DNA from: Acidobacteria bacterium 13_2_20CM_2_57_6
GTDB taxonomy: Bacteria; Acidobacteriota; Terriglobia; Acidiferrales; UBA7541
DNA: 41,049 bases
Direction of reading: 5' to 3'
NCBI GenBank assembly: GCA_001917435.1
Contig: MNEA01000130.1
Location: 1 to 41,049 of the forward strand
Below the pieces are notes generated by a model. The model was not told the origin of the DNA, searched no databases, and saw only the letters and a program-made list of their open reading frames with translations. Positions 1 to 8,131 of this stretch are shown piece after piece (within the stretch, counting starts at the first letter, position 1; every line of letters begins with the position of its first letter). A program made the translations under genes and the position numbers.

Positions 1-1
1 C

Positions 2-142
2 ATCCTCGCCCCCACATATGCAGCGACGATCCTCCCCATTCTGGTGCTTGCCTTAATTGGGGAATTGTCGCTTTGCCTGTGGCTCATTGTGAAGGGCGTG
101 AACGTCCCGCAGTGGAACGAGAAAGCACGTCTGGCGAGTTAG
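2..142 (+). CDS. DUF4386 family membrane protein, C-terminal fragment
   Basis: An open frame enters from the left edge and stops with TAG at 140-142, giving the last 46 residues of a protein. The segment is one hydrophobic helix (about residues 8-31 of the fragment) with an acidic Glu inside, followed by a short polar tail ending in LAS. A last helix running into LWLIVKGVN and then a Trp-Asn-Glu tail is what I know from the end of DUF4386 integral membrane proteins, which are common in Acidobacteria and have no known biochemical function. The family call rests on this short stretch only; the rest of the gene lies outside the window. Confidence 0.6.
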   Translation: MLAPTYAATILPILVLALIGELSLCLWLIVKGVNVPQWNEKARLAS

Positions 143-481
143 CGGAGCGTAGCCAGCCATCGGGGCGCGCGACTCGACTGGGAGTTCGCTGTTTCAACCC
201 CCATTCTCGACTATTCTATATAACACACTTAACAACAGTTATGATGTGCTGTCCTACCTTCGTCAAGAGGAACAAAAGTTCCGCGCCTGCTATTTTCGCA
301 AGAGGAAATCGAGAGTGGCACTTACGGGAGAGAGCGGAAAAGGCCAATATTGCACAGTTTCGGTGCAATCTAAGCCCCTTTAGAATCAACACTTCCAAAA
401 GTGTATCAAAACAAACGACTTTAACCTTTAGAATGAACGCTTGATGAAAAAAGGCCGGGGGGAGGGGGAATTATTCCCTAA
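143..481. other. gene-free stretch with small inverted and direct repeats
   Basis: No convincing gene is seen here, and the stretch from about 195 to 440 is visibly more AT-rich than its surroundings. It holds a perfect inverted repeat ATTGCAC/GTGCAAT (349-355 and 363-369, 7-nt loop), a GGAAC/GTTCC inverted repeat around AAAA (269-282), and a direct repeat CCTTTAGAATCAACACTT at 377-394 that recurs at 425-442 with two mismatches. Their role is unknown. A run of Ts on the minus strand just after the VTT gene (447-452) might help termination, but no good stem precedes it. Confidence 0.5.
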
Positions 482-1096
482 CTAGCCAACATTCTCAGGA
501 GGCTTTCGCCGCTTAAGCAGCACTCGCGAAAGCACATAGCTTACCGTCACCAGCGAAATCACGAAACCCGTCACCTGCAGCTTGTGGTGCATCAAGTACG
601 GCATCGCGTCCGCGCCATACCGTATCGCAAGGTATCCAATTCCGAAGTATCGGAACAGCCGCGCAATCGTAATCGCCGACGTGTAACTGAGCAGCGGCAC
701 CTCAAACACGCCTGCCGCAAACACGAAAATTTTGAACGGCGTCGGCGGCGGCAGCAGCGCCGCAATCAGCATTCCCACGAAACCGTTCTGTTCCACCCAG
801 TGCCGAATAGCGTGCGCGTGTTCTCCTGCCTTGCGGTGGAACAGCGCTTCCCCGCCTTTTCGCGCGATGAAATACAGCACTACGCAGCCCAGCACCGATC
901 CCAGAACTGCCATGAACGCATACAACGGCATTCGCGCCGGATGCTGAATGGACAACTCGATCAGCAGCAGGTCGTTGATGATCGGAAACGTCAGCACGGA
1001 AGAATCCAGAAACGAAATTAGAAAGAGCCCCGGCGCTCCCAGTCCGCCCGCGAACGCCACGATTTTCTGCTTCCATCCGTTCAGACTCGTGGCCAA
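482..1096 (-). CDS. VTT (DedA/SNARE-associated) domain membrane protein
   Basis: This is a 204-residue integral membrane protein of the VTT superfamily, YqaA-like branch. Features seen are an N-terminal segment LGAPGLFLISFLDSS, a glycine-rich helix around VLGSVLGCVVLYFIARKGGE, and a later LLPPPTPFKIFVFAAGV segment, which matches the re-entrant/proline motif of the family. Relatives act as lipid scramblases or transporters in the inner membrane; the substrate here is unknown. I chose the TTG at 1096 because GGAGGAA lies 7 nt upstream; another in-frame TTG at 1111 has a poorer site. It lies 76 nt downstream of bioD on the same strand, so the two may be cotranscribed, without an obvious functional link. 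Confidence 0.8.
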   Translation of the reverse strand: MATSLNGWKQKIVAFAGGLGAPGLFLISFLDSSVLTFPIINDLLLIELSIQHPARMPLYAFMAVLGSVLGCVVLYFIARKGGEALFHRKAGEHAHAIRHWVEQNGFVGMLIAALLPPPTPFKIFVFAAGVFEVPLLSYTSAITIARLFRYFGIGYLAIRYGADAMPYLMHHKLQVTGFVISLVTVSYVLSRVLLKRRKPPENVG

Positions 1097-1172
1097 GAGG
1101 AATTCCTCCAATCCCTGTGCAGCAACTTGTTTGGAAATGGCATGGGTGCAGATGTCAGATACTCGCGGGAAG

Positions 1173-1808
1173 CTATTGCGCGAAAGCCGCGCGATCGAAA
1201 TGATTCATGAAGACCTGCATAAGCGCCGTGCGGTGGAGATTAGGCAGCTTGGGAATTTCTCCGATGACCCGCACGTGGCCGAACCGTTCGATGGTTTCGC
1301 GGTTCTCCCGGTTCTGATCGCCAATCAGCACTACGCCATGCACCGGCAGTTCCGCAGCATGCAGCGCGGCCAGCGTCAGCAGCGTGTGATTCACCGTGCC
1401 CAGAGCGCTGCGCGCCGCAACAATCACGGGCAATTTGAATTTCACCATAAGGTCGAGGACAAACTGCTTCTGGTTAATCGGTACCAGCACGCCTCCGGCG
1501 CCCTCGACGATCAGCCAGTCGTTGATCAAGCTGTTGGGCATGCTGATTCGCCCGAGATCGATTTCTACTCCTGCCCAGCGCGCCGCGAGATCGGGAGAAA
1601 CCGGCGGCACAAATTTGTACACTTCATCGAGCGTCCGGTCCGTGCCAATCCCCGCAAGCCTCATGACCGTCACGCGGTCTGAGCCCTCGAGAGTGCCCGT
1701 CTGGATCGGCTTCCAGTAAACGGCATCAAGCGCCGCGCAAAGCAGTGCCGAGAGGACCGTTTTGCCTACTCCGGCATCCGTGCCCGTGATGAAAAAATGA
1801 TGCCTCAT
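1173..1808 (-). CDS. bioD: dethiobiotin synthetase BioD
   Basis: ATP-dependent dethiobiotin synthase closes the ureido ring of 7,8-diaminopelargonate with CO2, the penultimate step of biotin synthesis, in the cytosol. The 211-residue product has the P-loop GTDAGVGKT at residues 9-17, the substrate-binding KPIQTG at 33-38 and the VEGAGGVLVPI loop at 101-111, all typical of BioD, and a normal family length. The ATG at 1808 has GGTGGG about 6 nt upstream. In many bacteria bioD sits beside bioF, bioA or bioB; none is seen here on either side, so the gene appears isolated in this window. A 65-codon open frame upstream (2002-1805) overlaps its start as ATGA but resembles no bio gene. Confidence 0.93.
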   Translation of the reverse strand: MRHHFFITGTDAGVGKTVLSALLCAALDAVYWKPIQTGTLEGSDRVTVMRLAGIGTDRTLDEVYKFVPPVSPDLAARWAGVEIDLGRISMPNSLINDWLIVEGAGGVLVPINQKQFVLDLMVKFKLPVIVAARSALGTVNHTLLTLAALHAAELPVHGVVLIGDQNRENRETIERFGHVRVIGEIPKLPNLHRTALMQVFMNHFDRAAFAQ

Positions 1809-2321
1809 GCGCGACCCACCATCGCCCGCGCGGCCGCGCGCCTGGAGACAGGGACGTTGGCTGGATTTCCCTCGTGGCGCAAGCTGCTGCTTGCGGCAGC
1901 GATTCGCGCCGCCCCTGACAACTGTTCGCTACGCATGGACCCCCGTCTGTATAGGGTTATATGGCCTTCAAACGAATCTGGCATGTTACCATCGCTTTGC
2001 ATCCGCGTCTCGCCGCAGTATCTGACGCGATACGGGGTTGTTGCCTTTTCTCTCAGAGCAGCGGGTTTGACCGGCCATCGGTAAAATGTTATAAATCGGC
2101 GTTTTGTGCAGCCCTTGCGCCTCGTCTTAGGGGCGCTTCGCCGGCCACTCTAGGGGTAATCTCGGACCGGCGCGGTGGCTTCTTCCTGGTGGAATGAGAA
2201 CAATTCGCGCTTCGCTCGCGCCTTGGGGCGCTCGGCCGAAAAAGTGTGCCGGAAGCGGCTGTCTCTGGAATCTGATGCCTTGTGAACGCCCTTTGAATAA
2301 ATGATCTACGGAGGATCGTGA
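1809..2321. other. intergenic region between bioD and hppA
   Basis: About 510 nt between the divergent bioD and hppA starts. The only supported element is a plus-strand promoter at 2067-2095. A 65-codon minus frame (1805-2002) overlaps the bioD start by ATGA, but it has no recognisable domain and an Ala/Arg-rich composition expected of random GC-rich DNA, so I do not call it a gene. The stretch 2100-2310 would be a long hppA leader; it is GC-rich with short self-complementary pieces, and no known riboswitch was recognised. Confidence 0.5.
2067..2095 (+). promoter_or_regulatory. predicted sigma-70-type promoter for hppA
   Basis: TTGACC at 2067-2072, a 17-nt spacer and TATAAA at 2090-2095, each with one mismatch to the consensus. 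Transcription would start near 2102, leaving a leader of about 220 nt before hppA. No other plus-strand gene lies between, so hppA is the likely target. Confidence 0.5.
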
Positions 2322-4784
2322 ATGCTTACCTGGCTTGCAAATGCCTGGTCATTGAGCTGTAAATTCGCCATGTTTGGAGTGGCTGCCGCCGCGCTCATAT
2401 TGGTCGGGGCCCCCTCGGCCCTGGCCGGCGAAGCCGGTGGCGAAGCCAGCCTTAAGCTTCCCGACCTTTCCCAGGTCTCTTTTCTCGGAATCGACGGTCA
2501 CAAGCTTCTGCTTTTCGGAATCGTCATCTGCATTTTTGGTTTGAGTTTCGGATTAGCCATTTATTCGCGCTTGAAAAACCTGCCCGTTCACAAGTCCATG
2601 CGGGATATCTCCGAGTTGATTTACGAGACCTGCAAAACCTATCTCATTACGCAGGGAAAATTCCTGTTGATTTTGTGGGTGTTTATCGCGGTCGTGATCG
2701 TTATGTACTTTGGCTGGCTTGCCCCGGTGCAGCCGGTTGCGGTCACTCTGCCGATTATTTTGATTTTCAGTTTGGTCGGGATTGCGGGCAGTTACGGCGT
2801 GGCGTGGTTCGGCATTCGTGTCAATACGTTTGCCAATTCGCGCACGGCGTTCGCTTCCCTGCGCGGCAAACCCTATCCGATTTACAGCACGCCGCTGCAA
2901 GCCGGCATGAGCATCGGCATGATGCTGATCAGCGTCGAGCTGATGATGATGCTCTTCATTCTGCTGTTCGTTCCGGGCGATTTCGCCGGTCCGTGCTTCA
3001 TCGGATTCGCCATTGGCGAATCGCTTGGCGCTGCCGCGCTGCGCATCGCCGGCGGCATCTTTACTAAGATCGCGGATATCGGCTCCGACCTCATGAAGAT
3101 CGTGTTCAAAATCAAGGAAGACGACGCGCGCAATCCCGGTGTCATTGCCGACTGCACGGGAGACAACGCCGGCGACTCCGTTGGCCCCAGCGCTGACGGG
3201 TTTGAAACTTACGGCGTGACTGGCGTTGCGCTGATCACTTTTATTCTCCTCGCGGTGAAAAATCCCACCGTGCAAGTGCAATTACTGGTTTGGATTTTCG
3301 TAATGCGCATCGTCATGCTCATCGCCAGCGCCGCCGCCTACTTCATTAACGGCTTCATTGCCAGCGCGAAGTACGGCAAAGCCGATCATATGAATTACGA
3401 AGCGCCGCTCACTTCGCTGGTGTGGATCACCTCGGCCGTTTCGATTGCTCTTACCTACGTCGTCTCGTCGGTGATCATCCCGAACCTTGGCGGCGACACT
3501 TCGCAGTGGTGGAAGCTGGCCACCATCATCTCGTGTGGCACGCTCGCGGGCGCCATCATCCCTGAGTTGGTGAAGGTCTTCACCTCCACCGAATCGCGCC
3601 ACGTGAAAGAAGTCGTTACTTCCGCGGAAGAGGGCGGCGCATCCCTGGGGATTCTTTCCGGCTTCGTGGCGGGCAACTTTTCGTCCTACTACATCGGTCT
3701 GGCGATGGTACTGCTCATGTCGCTCGGATTCTTGATTAGCACCCTGGGGCTCGACAACCAAATGCTCGCACCAGCGGTGTTTGCCTTCGGTCTAGTGGCC
3801 TTCGGCTTCCTCGGCATGGGCCCGGTAACTATCGCTGTCGACTCGTACGGACCGGTCACCGACAACGCGCAATCCGTCTATGAGCTTTCCTTGATTGAAC
3901 AGATTCCTGGCATCAAAGGAGAACTCAAGAAGGACTACAACATCGACGTCAATTTTGAGCGTGCCAAGGAAATGCTCGAAGCCAACGATGGCGCCGGCAA
4001 CACGTTCAAGGCTACTGCTAAGCCGGTGCTCATCGGCACGGCGGTCGTCGGCGCAACCACGATGATCTTTTCGATCATCATGGCGCTCACCAAAGGCTTG
4101 AGCGAGAACGTCAACAATCTTTCGCTGCTCCACGCGCCTTTCGTGCTGGGCCTGGTCACCGGTGGCGCCATGATTTACTGGTTCACTGGCGCTAGCACGC
4201 AAGCGGTAACCACCGGCGCTTACCGCGCGGTTGAATTCATCAAAGCCAATATCAAGCTCGAAGGAGCCGCTGCCGCCAGCATCGCGGACAGCAAGAAAGT
4301 CGTCGAGATTTGCACCAAGTACGCGCAGAAAGGCATGCTGAACATTTTCATCGCGGTATTTTTCGCCACACTGGCTTTCGCTTTCGTCGAACCCTTCTTC
4401 TTCATCGGCTATCTTTTCTCCATCGCCATTTTTGGCTTGTATCAGGCCATTTTCATGGCTAACGCCGGAGGCGCCTGGGACAACGCCAAGAAGATCGTTG
4501 AGGTCGAGCTCAAGCAGAAAGGCACGCCGCTCCACGACGCTACTGTCGTTGGCGACACCGTCGGCGATCCTTTCAAGGACACCTCTTCCGTCGCACTCAA
4601 TCCAATCATCAAGTTCACGACGCTCTTCGGCTTGCTCGCCGTCGAGCTCGCCGTGCAACTGACCGCGGCACAGCACAGCACAACACTGACCCACATCCTC
4701 GCGGCGGCTTTTTTCTTGGTCTCCTTTTTTTTCGTCTACCGTTCCTTCTACGGCATGCGCATCCGGGAAGACGCAGCGCACTGA
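2322..4784 (+). CDS. hppA: membrane-bound proton-translocating pyrophosphatase
   Basis: This is a membrane pyrophosphatase that couples PPi hydrolysis to cation export across the cytoplasmic membrane. The 820-residue protein has the many hydrophobic helices of the family and its acidic PPi/Mg sites: an EDDARNPGVIAD stretch leading to GDNAGDS with D281 and D285, and late motifs around VGDTVGDPFKDTS. Lysine 563 in GNTFKA sits where K+-independent enzymes carry Lys and K+-dependent ones Ala. The motif reads GDNAGDSVGPSADGFETYG rather than the canonical GDNVGDCAGMAADLFE, which suggests the divergent H+-PPase subfamily known from Chlorobium limicola and Cellulomonas fimi. It is somewhat longer than the usual 670-770 residues. 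GGAGG at 2310-2314 supports the ATG at 2322. H+ as the pumped ion is inference. Confidence 0.93.
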   Translation: MLTWLANAWSLSCKFAMFGVAAAALILVGAPSALAGEAGGEASLKLPDLSQVSFLGIDGHKLLLFGIVICIFGLSFGLAIYSRLKNLPVHKSMRDISELIYETCKTYLITQGKFLLILWVFIAVVIVMYFGWLAPVQPVAVTLPIILIFSLVGIAGSYGVAWFGIRVNTFANSRTAFASLRGKPYPIYSTPLQAGMSIGMMLISVELMMMLFILLFVPGDFAGPCFIGFAIGESLGAAALRIAGGIFTKIADIGSDLMKIVFKIKEDDARNPGVIADCTGDNAGDSVGPSADGFETYGVTGVALITFILLAVKNPTVQVQLLVWIFVMRIVMLIASAAAYFINGFIASAKYGKADHMNYEAPLTSLVWITSAVSIALTYVVSSVIIPNLGGDTSQWWKLATIISCGTLAGAIIPELVKVFTSTESRHVKEVVTSAEEGGASLGILSGFVAGNFSSYYIGLAMVLLMSLGFLISTLGLDNQMLAPAVFAFGLVAFGFLGMGPVTIAVDSYGPVTDNAQSVYELSLIEQIPGIKGELKKDYNIDVNFERAKEMLEANDGAGNTFKATAKPVLIGTAVVGATTMIFSIIMALTKGLSENVNNLSLLHAPFVLGLVTGGAMIYWFTGASTQAVTTGAYRAVEFIKANIKLEGAAAASIADSKKVVEICTKYAQKGMLNIFIAVFFATLAFAFVEPFFFIGYLFSIAIFGLYQAIFMANAGGAWDNAKKIVEVELKQKGTPLHDATVVGDTVGDPFKDTSSVALNPIIKFTTLFGLLAVELAVQLTAAQHSTTLTHILAAAFFLVSFFFVYRSFYGMRIREDAAH

Positions 4785-4907
4785 AGACTGTTCCCAGTAT
4801 TTGGTTCTCAGTTTTTCAGCGAGAAGAAAAAACGGGGGGCTATCAAGCCGCTCCATTCCATCTCAATCTGCGGTAGAATTTTGCTCCTCTGTGATGAGGT
4901 TCAAACA

Positions 4908-5684
4908 ATGAAGAAGATTCTCTTCGCTGCAATTTGCATTCTGCTGCTGGGAGTTGTGCCGGTCATCTATAACGCGCAAGTCGACACCAAATGGAAGGTT
5001 CACGATCCCGATCGGCCGGCGCCGCCGGCGATTGATCCCGGCACGGCGAGCACGCAGGATTCGTCGGGACGCCCGCCTTCGGACGCTGTGGTGCTATTTG
5101 ATGGCAAGGATCTTTCCAAATGGGCGCACAAAGACGGCAGCGCAGCCAAATGGAAAGTGGAGAACGGTTATTTCGAAGTGGTGCCAAAGACGGGAGAAAT
5201 CCATACGCTTGAAGCCTTTGGCGATTGCCAGTTGCACGTGGAATTTGCCGAACCCGCGCCGCCGAAAGGCGAGAGCCAGGACCGTGGAAATAGCGGCGTC
5301 TTCTTGCAAGGGCTCTACGAGACTCAAGTCCTGGACTCCTACCAAAGCAAGACCTACCCGGACGGCCAGGCAGCGGCGATTTATGGCCAATACCCTCCGC
5401 TGGTGAACGCTTCGCGCCCGCCGGGCCAGTGGCAGACGTACGATATCGTCTTTCACGGTCCCCGTTTTGCGAAAGACGGCAAACTGCTCCGCCCCGCCCG
5501 CGAAACCGTTTTTCACAACGGCGTGCTGGTGCAGGACAACGTGGAACTGAGCGGCCCGACGGCTCACGGCAAACGGCCGCCGTATGAGCCGCAGCCGGAA
5601 AAACTGCCGCTGGCGCTTCAGGATCATAACCACCCGGTGCGCTACCGCAACATCTGGATTCGCGAGCTGAAGCCCGGGGAGTGA
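4908..5684 (+). CDS. secreted DUF1080 (3-keto-disaccharide hydrolase-like) protein
   Basis: The 258-residue product has an N-terminal signal segment (MKKILFAAICILLLGVVPV) and then one DUF1080 domain (PF06439), a concanavalin-like beta-sandwich. It opens with VLFDGKDLSKWAHKDG and continues with GDCQLHVEFAEP, GNSGVFLQGLYETQVLDSY and a C-terminal strand HPVRYRNIWIREL, all in the usual order. Members of this family have been shown to hydrolyse 3-keto-glycosides; no substrate can be read here. I chose the ATG at 4908 because TGAGG lies about 9 nt upstream and the signal peptide begins there; an in-frame TTG at 4881 would only add a polar extension. It converges on a sugar isomerase-like gene 170 nt away, a plausible pathway partner. 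Confidence 0.85.
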   Translation: MKKILFAAICILLLGVVPVIYNAQVDTKWKVHDPDRPAPPAIDPGTASTQDSSGRPPSDAVVLFDGKDLSKWAHKDGSAAKWKVENGYFEVVPKTGEIHTLEAFGDCQLHVEFAEPAPPKGESQDRGNSGVFLQGLYETQVLDSYQSKTYPDGQAAAIYGQYPPLVNASRPPGQWQTYDIVFHGPRFAKDGKLLRPARETVFHNGVLVQDNVELSGPTAHGKRPPYEPQPEKLPLALQDHNHPVRYRNIWIRELKPGE

Positions 5685-5854
5685 AACGGCAGAGCTGACA
5701 GTTCACAGCCAACAGTTCGGAGAAAACCGGATGTGAGTTGTCGCAACACAGGATTCGCTATTTGAAGCCGGCCGAGTGACGAAATCTTCAGTTTTTCGCT
5801 AGTGTAGTTACCGGATTCACCGCAGCGCCTGCGAGCAGAGCTGTCGCCGGATTT

Positions 5855-6766
5855 CTAGCGCAAATAATTGGTGACGACGCGGGCATAGTCCGCAATGGCA
5901 ATCTCGGGATCTTCCAGGTCGGGATGCCACACTTTTTCCCACTCGAAACAATAGAAGCCTTTGTAACCGATGGAGCGCAACGCTTCAATCTGCTCCTTGA
6001 TGGGAACATTTCCTCGGCCGGTCAACACGTACTTCCGATCGCCGCTTTTGCCGACCGAATCCTTCAAGTGTGTGTGCCGGATCCACGGCCCCAGCTGTCC
6101 CACGGTGAACTTCGGGTCCTCGTTTGACGCCGCAAACGTATGGTGAGCGTCCCACAAAAGTGCGACCGACTTGGAATCGGCACGATGCAGCACGTCAGCC
6201 AGAGTGGCCGAAGACGTGAAGTCATCATGCGACTCGATGATCACGGTAACTTTGCGCGGGCCCGCATAATCGCCTAATTCGCGCAGCCCGGCAGCGACAC
6301 GCGCCTTCATTTGCTCGCTCGGAACCACGGGATGCCCGGAGTCAGGGCTGCAACCGAACACGCGCACGTAGGGCGCATCGAGCGTAGTGGCCAGGTCGAT
6401 GAATCGGCGGCCATCCGCCAAGACTTTGGAGCGCTTCTCTGGATCGGATTCATGCAAGCTGGCGGAGCTGCTGACGCAGGCGACGCGCAGGCCGTGAAAC
6501 AGGATTTCGTGTTTCGTTTGCGCGATGCGTTCCGCAGCAAATGCCGGGTGCGAAGGCAAGTCCAGATTACCTTCCAGGCCGCGAAATTCGACGGCAGCGA
6601 AGCCATGCTGCTCCGCGAAGGTCAGGATTTTCTGCAAGTCCCAGGCAGGACAACCCAAAGTGGAAAACGCAATCGGCAGACGCGCCGTTTCCCCGGCGGG
6701 AACAAATGCGACAGCCATCGCCGCTCCGGTGAGCTTCTTTGCAAATTCTCGTCGCGTTGTTCTCAT
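5855..6766 (-). CDS. Tat-exported sugar phosphate isomerase/epimerase-like TIM barrel protein
   Basis: A 303-residue protein of the xylose isomerase-like TIM-barrel family (PF01261). It begins MRTTRREFAKKLTGAAMAVA, a twin-arginine signal, so it is probably exported folded. Metal-ligand positions of the family are visible: E178 in VIIESHDD, D206 in LLWDAHHT, H233 in HTHLKD and E275 in FYCFEWEK. Such proteins isomerise or epimerise sugars; some are 3-keto-glycoside lyases acting next to DUF1080 proteins. The convergent DUF1080 gene supports, but does not prove, such a role. It lies 136 nt downstream of the DUF1501 gene on the same strand and might be read from the same transcript. Confidence 0.82.
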   Translation of the reverse strand: MRTTRREFAKKLTGAAMAVAFVPAGETARLPIAFSTLGCPAWDLQKILTFAEQHGFAAVEFRGLEGNLDLPSHPAFAAERIAQTKHEILFHGLRVACVSSSASLHESDPEKRSKVLADGRRFIDLATTLDAPYVRVFGCSPDSGHPVVPSEQMKARVAAGLRELGDYAGPRKVTVIIESHDDFTSSATLADVLHRADSKSVALLWDAHHTFAASNEDPKFTVGQLGPWIRHTHLKDSVGKSGDRKYVLTGRGNVPIKEQIEALRSIGYKGFYCFEWEKVWHPDLEDPEIAIADYARVVTNYLR

Positions 6767-6902
6767 GGAGCCTCGCCTCCAGCAGTCGCTGGCGCAAGAC
6801 TACCTGTGCGCTGGAAGAGTGTCAAAGATACGAATGAGGTACCGAAGGAGATGAGGATGCTCAAGAACTTTCGCATCGCTCATCAAAGCTATCGTTTCTG
6901 CT

Positions 6903-8116
6903 CTAGGCCTTAATCAGGCCCAGGAACTTGCGGGAATTGTTGTCGAAGCCGGGGAATACAGGATTTAAGTCTCGCACGCCGATGTGCCGGACGAGAATTT
7001 CGCCGACAACCGAGCGGAAGTCCGTAGTTAATGCGAGGTCGCGGCCTTCATTGAGCTGGTGATCATTCAGACCGGGCCATTTGCCGTAAACCGCGCCGCC
7101 TTTCACGTCGCCGCCCATCACAAACATGCAATTCGCGTGGCCGTGATCGGTGCCGCGATTGCCGTTTTCCTTGGCGGTGCGGCCGAACTCGCTCATGGTC
7201 ACGAAGACGACATTCTCCATGCGGTCGCCCATGTCCTGATGACCCAGCCGCCGCAATCCACAAATAGAACTTCGACGCCGATGTCCGCTTTGAGCAGTTG
7301 CCAGATCTGCTGCAAACTATGGCCGAGCCGGCTCGTGGGATATTGCGCGCCGTTTTCCGGCTGATACTTCGCCGGGTCCGCTTTGCGCAGAAGATCGATG
7401 GCTTCAAATGTCTCCGTGCCGGTGCCGTGCAATGCGTGGTCCACGGTCTGCGAGTACATGGCTTCAAAGCCGCCTTCAACAATCTGGCCCGTTCCAGGCG
7501 CTTGCGCCATCACTTTGAATTGCTTTAGGTCCGGCAGCGCAATCGCCGGCGCTGCGCCGTGCAACATGCGCGGGAGGTTAGGGCCCATCGCCACGGCGCG
7601 GAAAGGCGAAGCGTCTTCTTCCGGAACGGCTTCCAGAGCGCGGTTCAGCCAGCCGTCTTCCGTCGATTTCAGCCCCGGCGTGCCCGATTCCATGAAGTCC
7701 TGTGCGTCAAAATGCGAGCGCGTCGCATCGGGTGAACCCGCGGCGTGGACAATGGCGAGCTGGTTCTTGTGAAAGAGCGGTTCAAGCGGCGCGAGGCTCG
7801 GATGTAAACCGAAAAATCCGTCCAGGTCGACCGCCGCGTCCGCACCGCCGCGTTTCGGTTGCGGAATCGCGATCGTGGACCGCATGCGGTAGTAATTGGA
7901 TTCGCCGAAAGGCACGACGATGTTCAAGCCGTCCGCCGCGCCGCGCTGAAACAGCACGACAAGCTGCTTCTTGTTTGGCATGGGCGTCGCCGCCACGGCA
8001 CGCTGCAAAAATGCGGGCATCGCGCTGAGGCCGACCATGGCCACGCCGCCCTGCTTCAAAAAATACCGCCGCGAAAATTTCAGACCGGGTACGCCTTCAC
8101 AGCATCGGTAACTCAT
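6903..8116 (-). pseudogene. DUF1501 protein gene broken by deletion and frameshift
   Basis: Two minus-strand frames together make one DUF1501 protein. The first (8116 to about 7243) starts with an SRRYFLKQGG export signal, carries LVVLFQRGAADGLNIVVPFGE and reaches VLFVDCGGW. There the family continues with Asp-Thr/His-His and roughly 25 more residues; instead the sequence jumps straight to HQDMGDRMENVVFVTMSEFG in another frame, which runs to the normal end at 6903 (DHGHANCMFVMGG, then PVFPGF). So about 75 nt, not a multiple of three, seem missing at about 7243. As written the protein stops at 7199 with 305 residues. DUF1501 proteins are related to the sulfatase/alkaline phosphatase fold and pair with DUF1800, here 15 nt upstream. 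Real decay and assembly error are both possible. Confidence 0.85.
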
Positions 8117-8131
8117 GGCGACCTTTCCAGC

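Noticed and set aside
1805..2002. A 65-codon gene overlapping bioD by ATGA
   Set aside because: No bio-pathway or other domain, Ala/Arg-rich, no convincing ribosome site; the overlap may be chance.
4832..4850. Terminator after hppA
   Set aside because: The short GGCT/AGCC hairpin has its T run only on the minus strand, where no gene ends.
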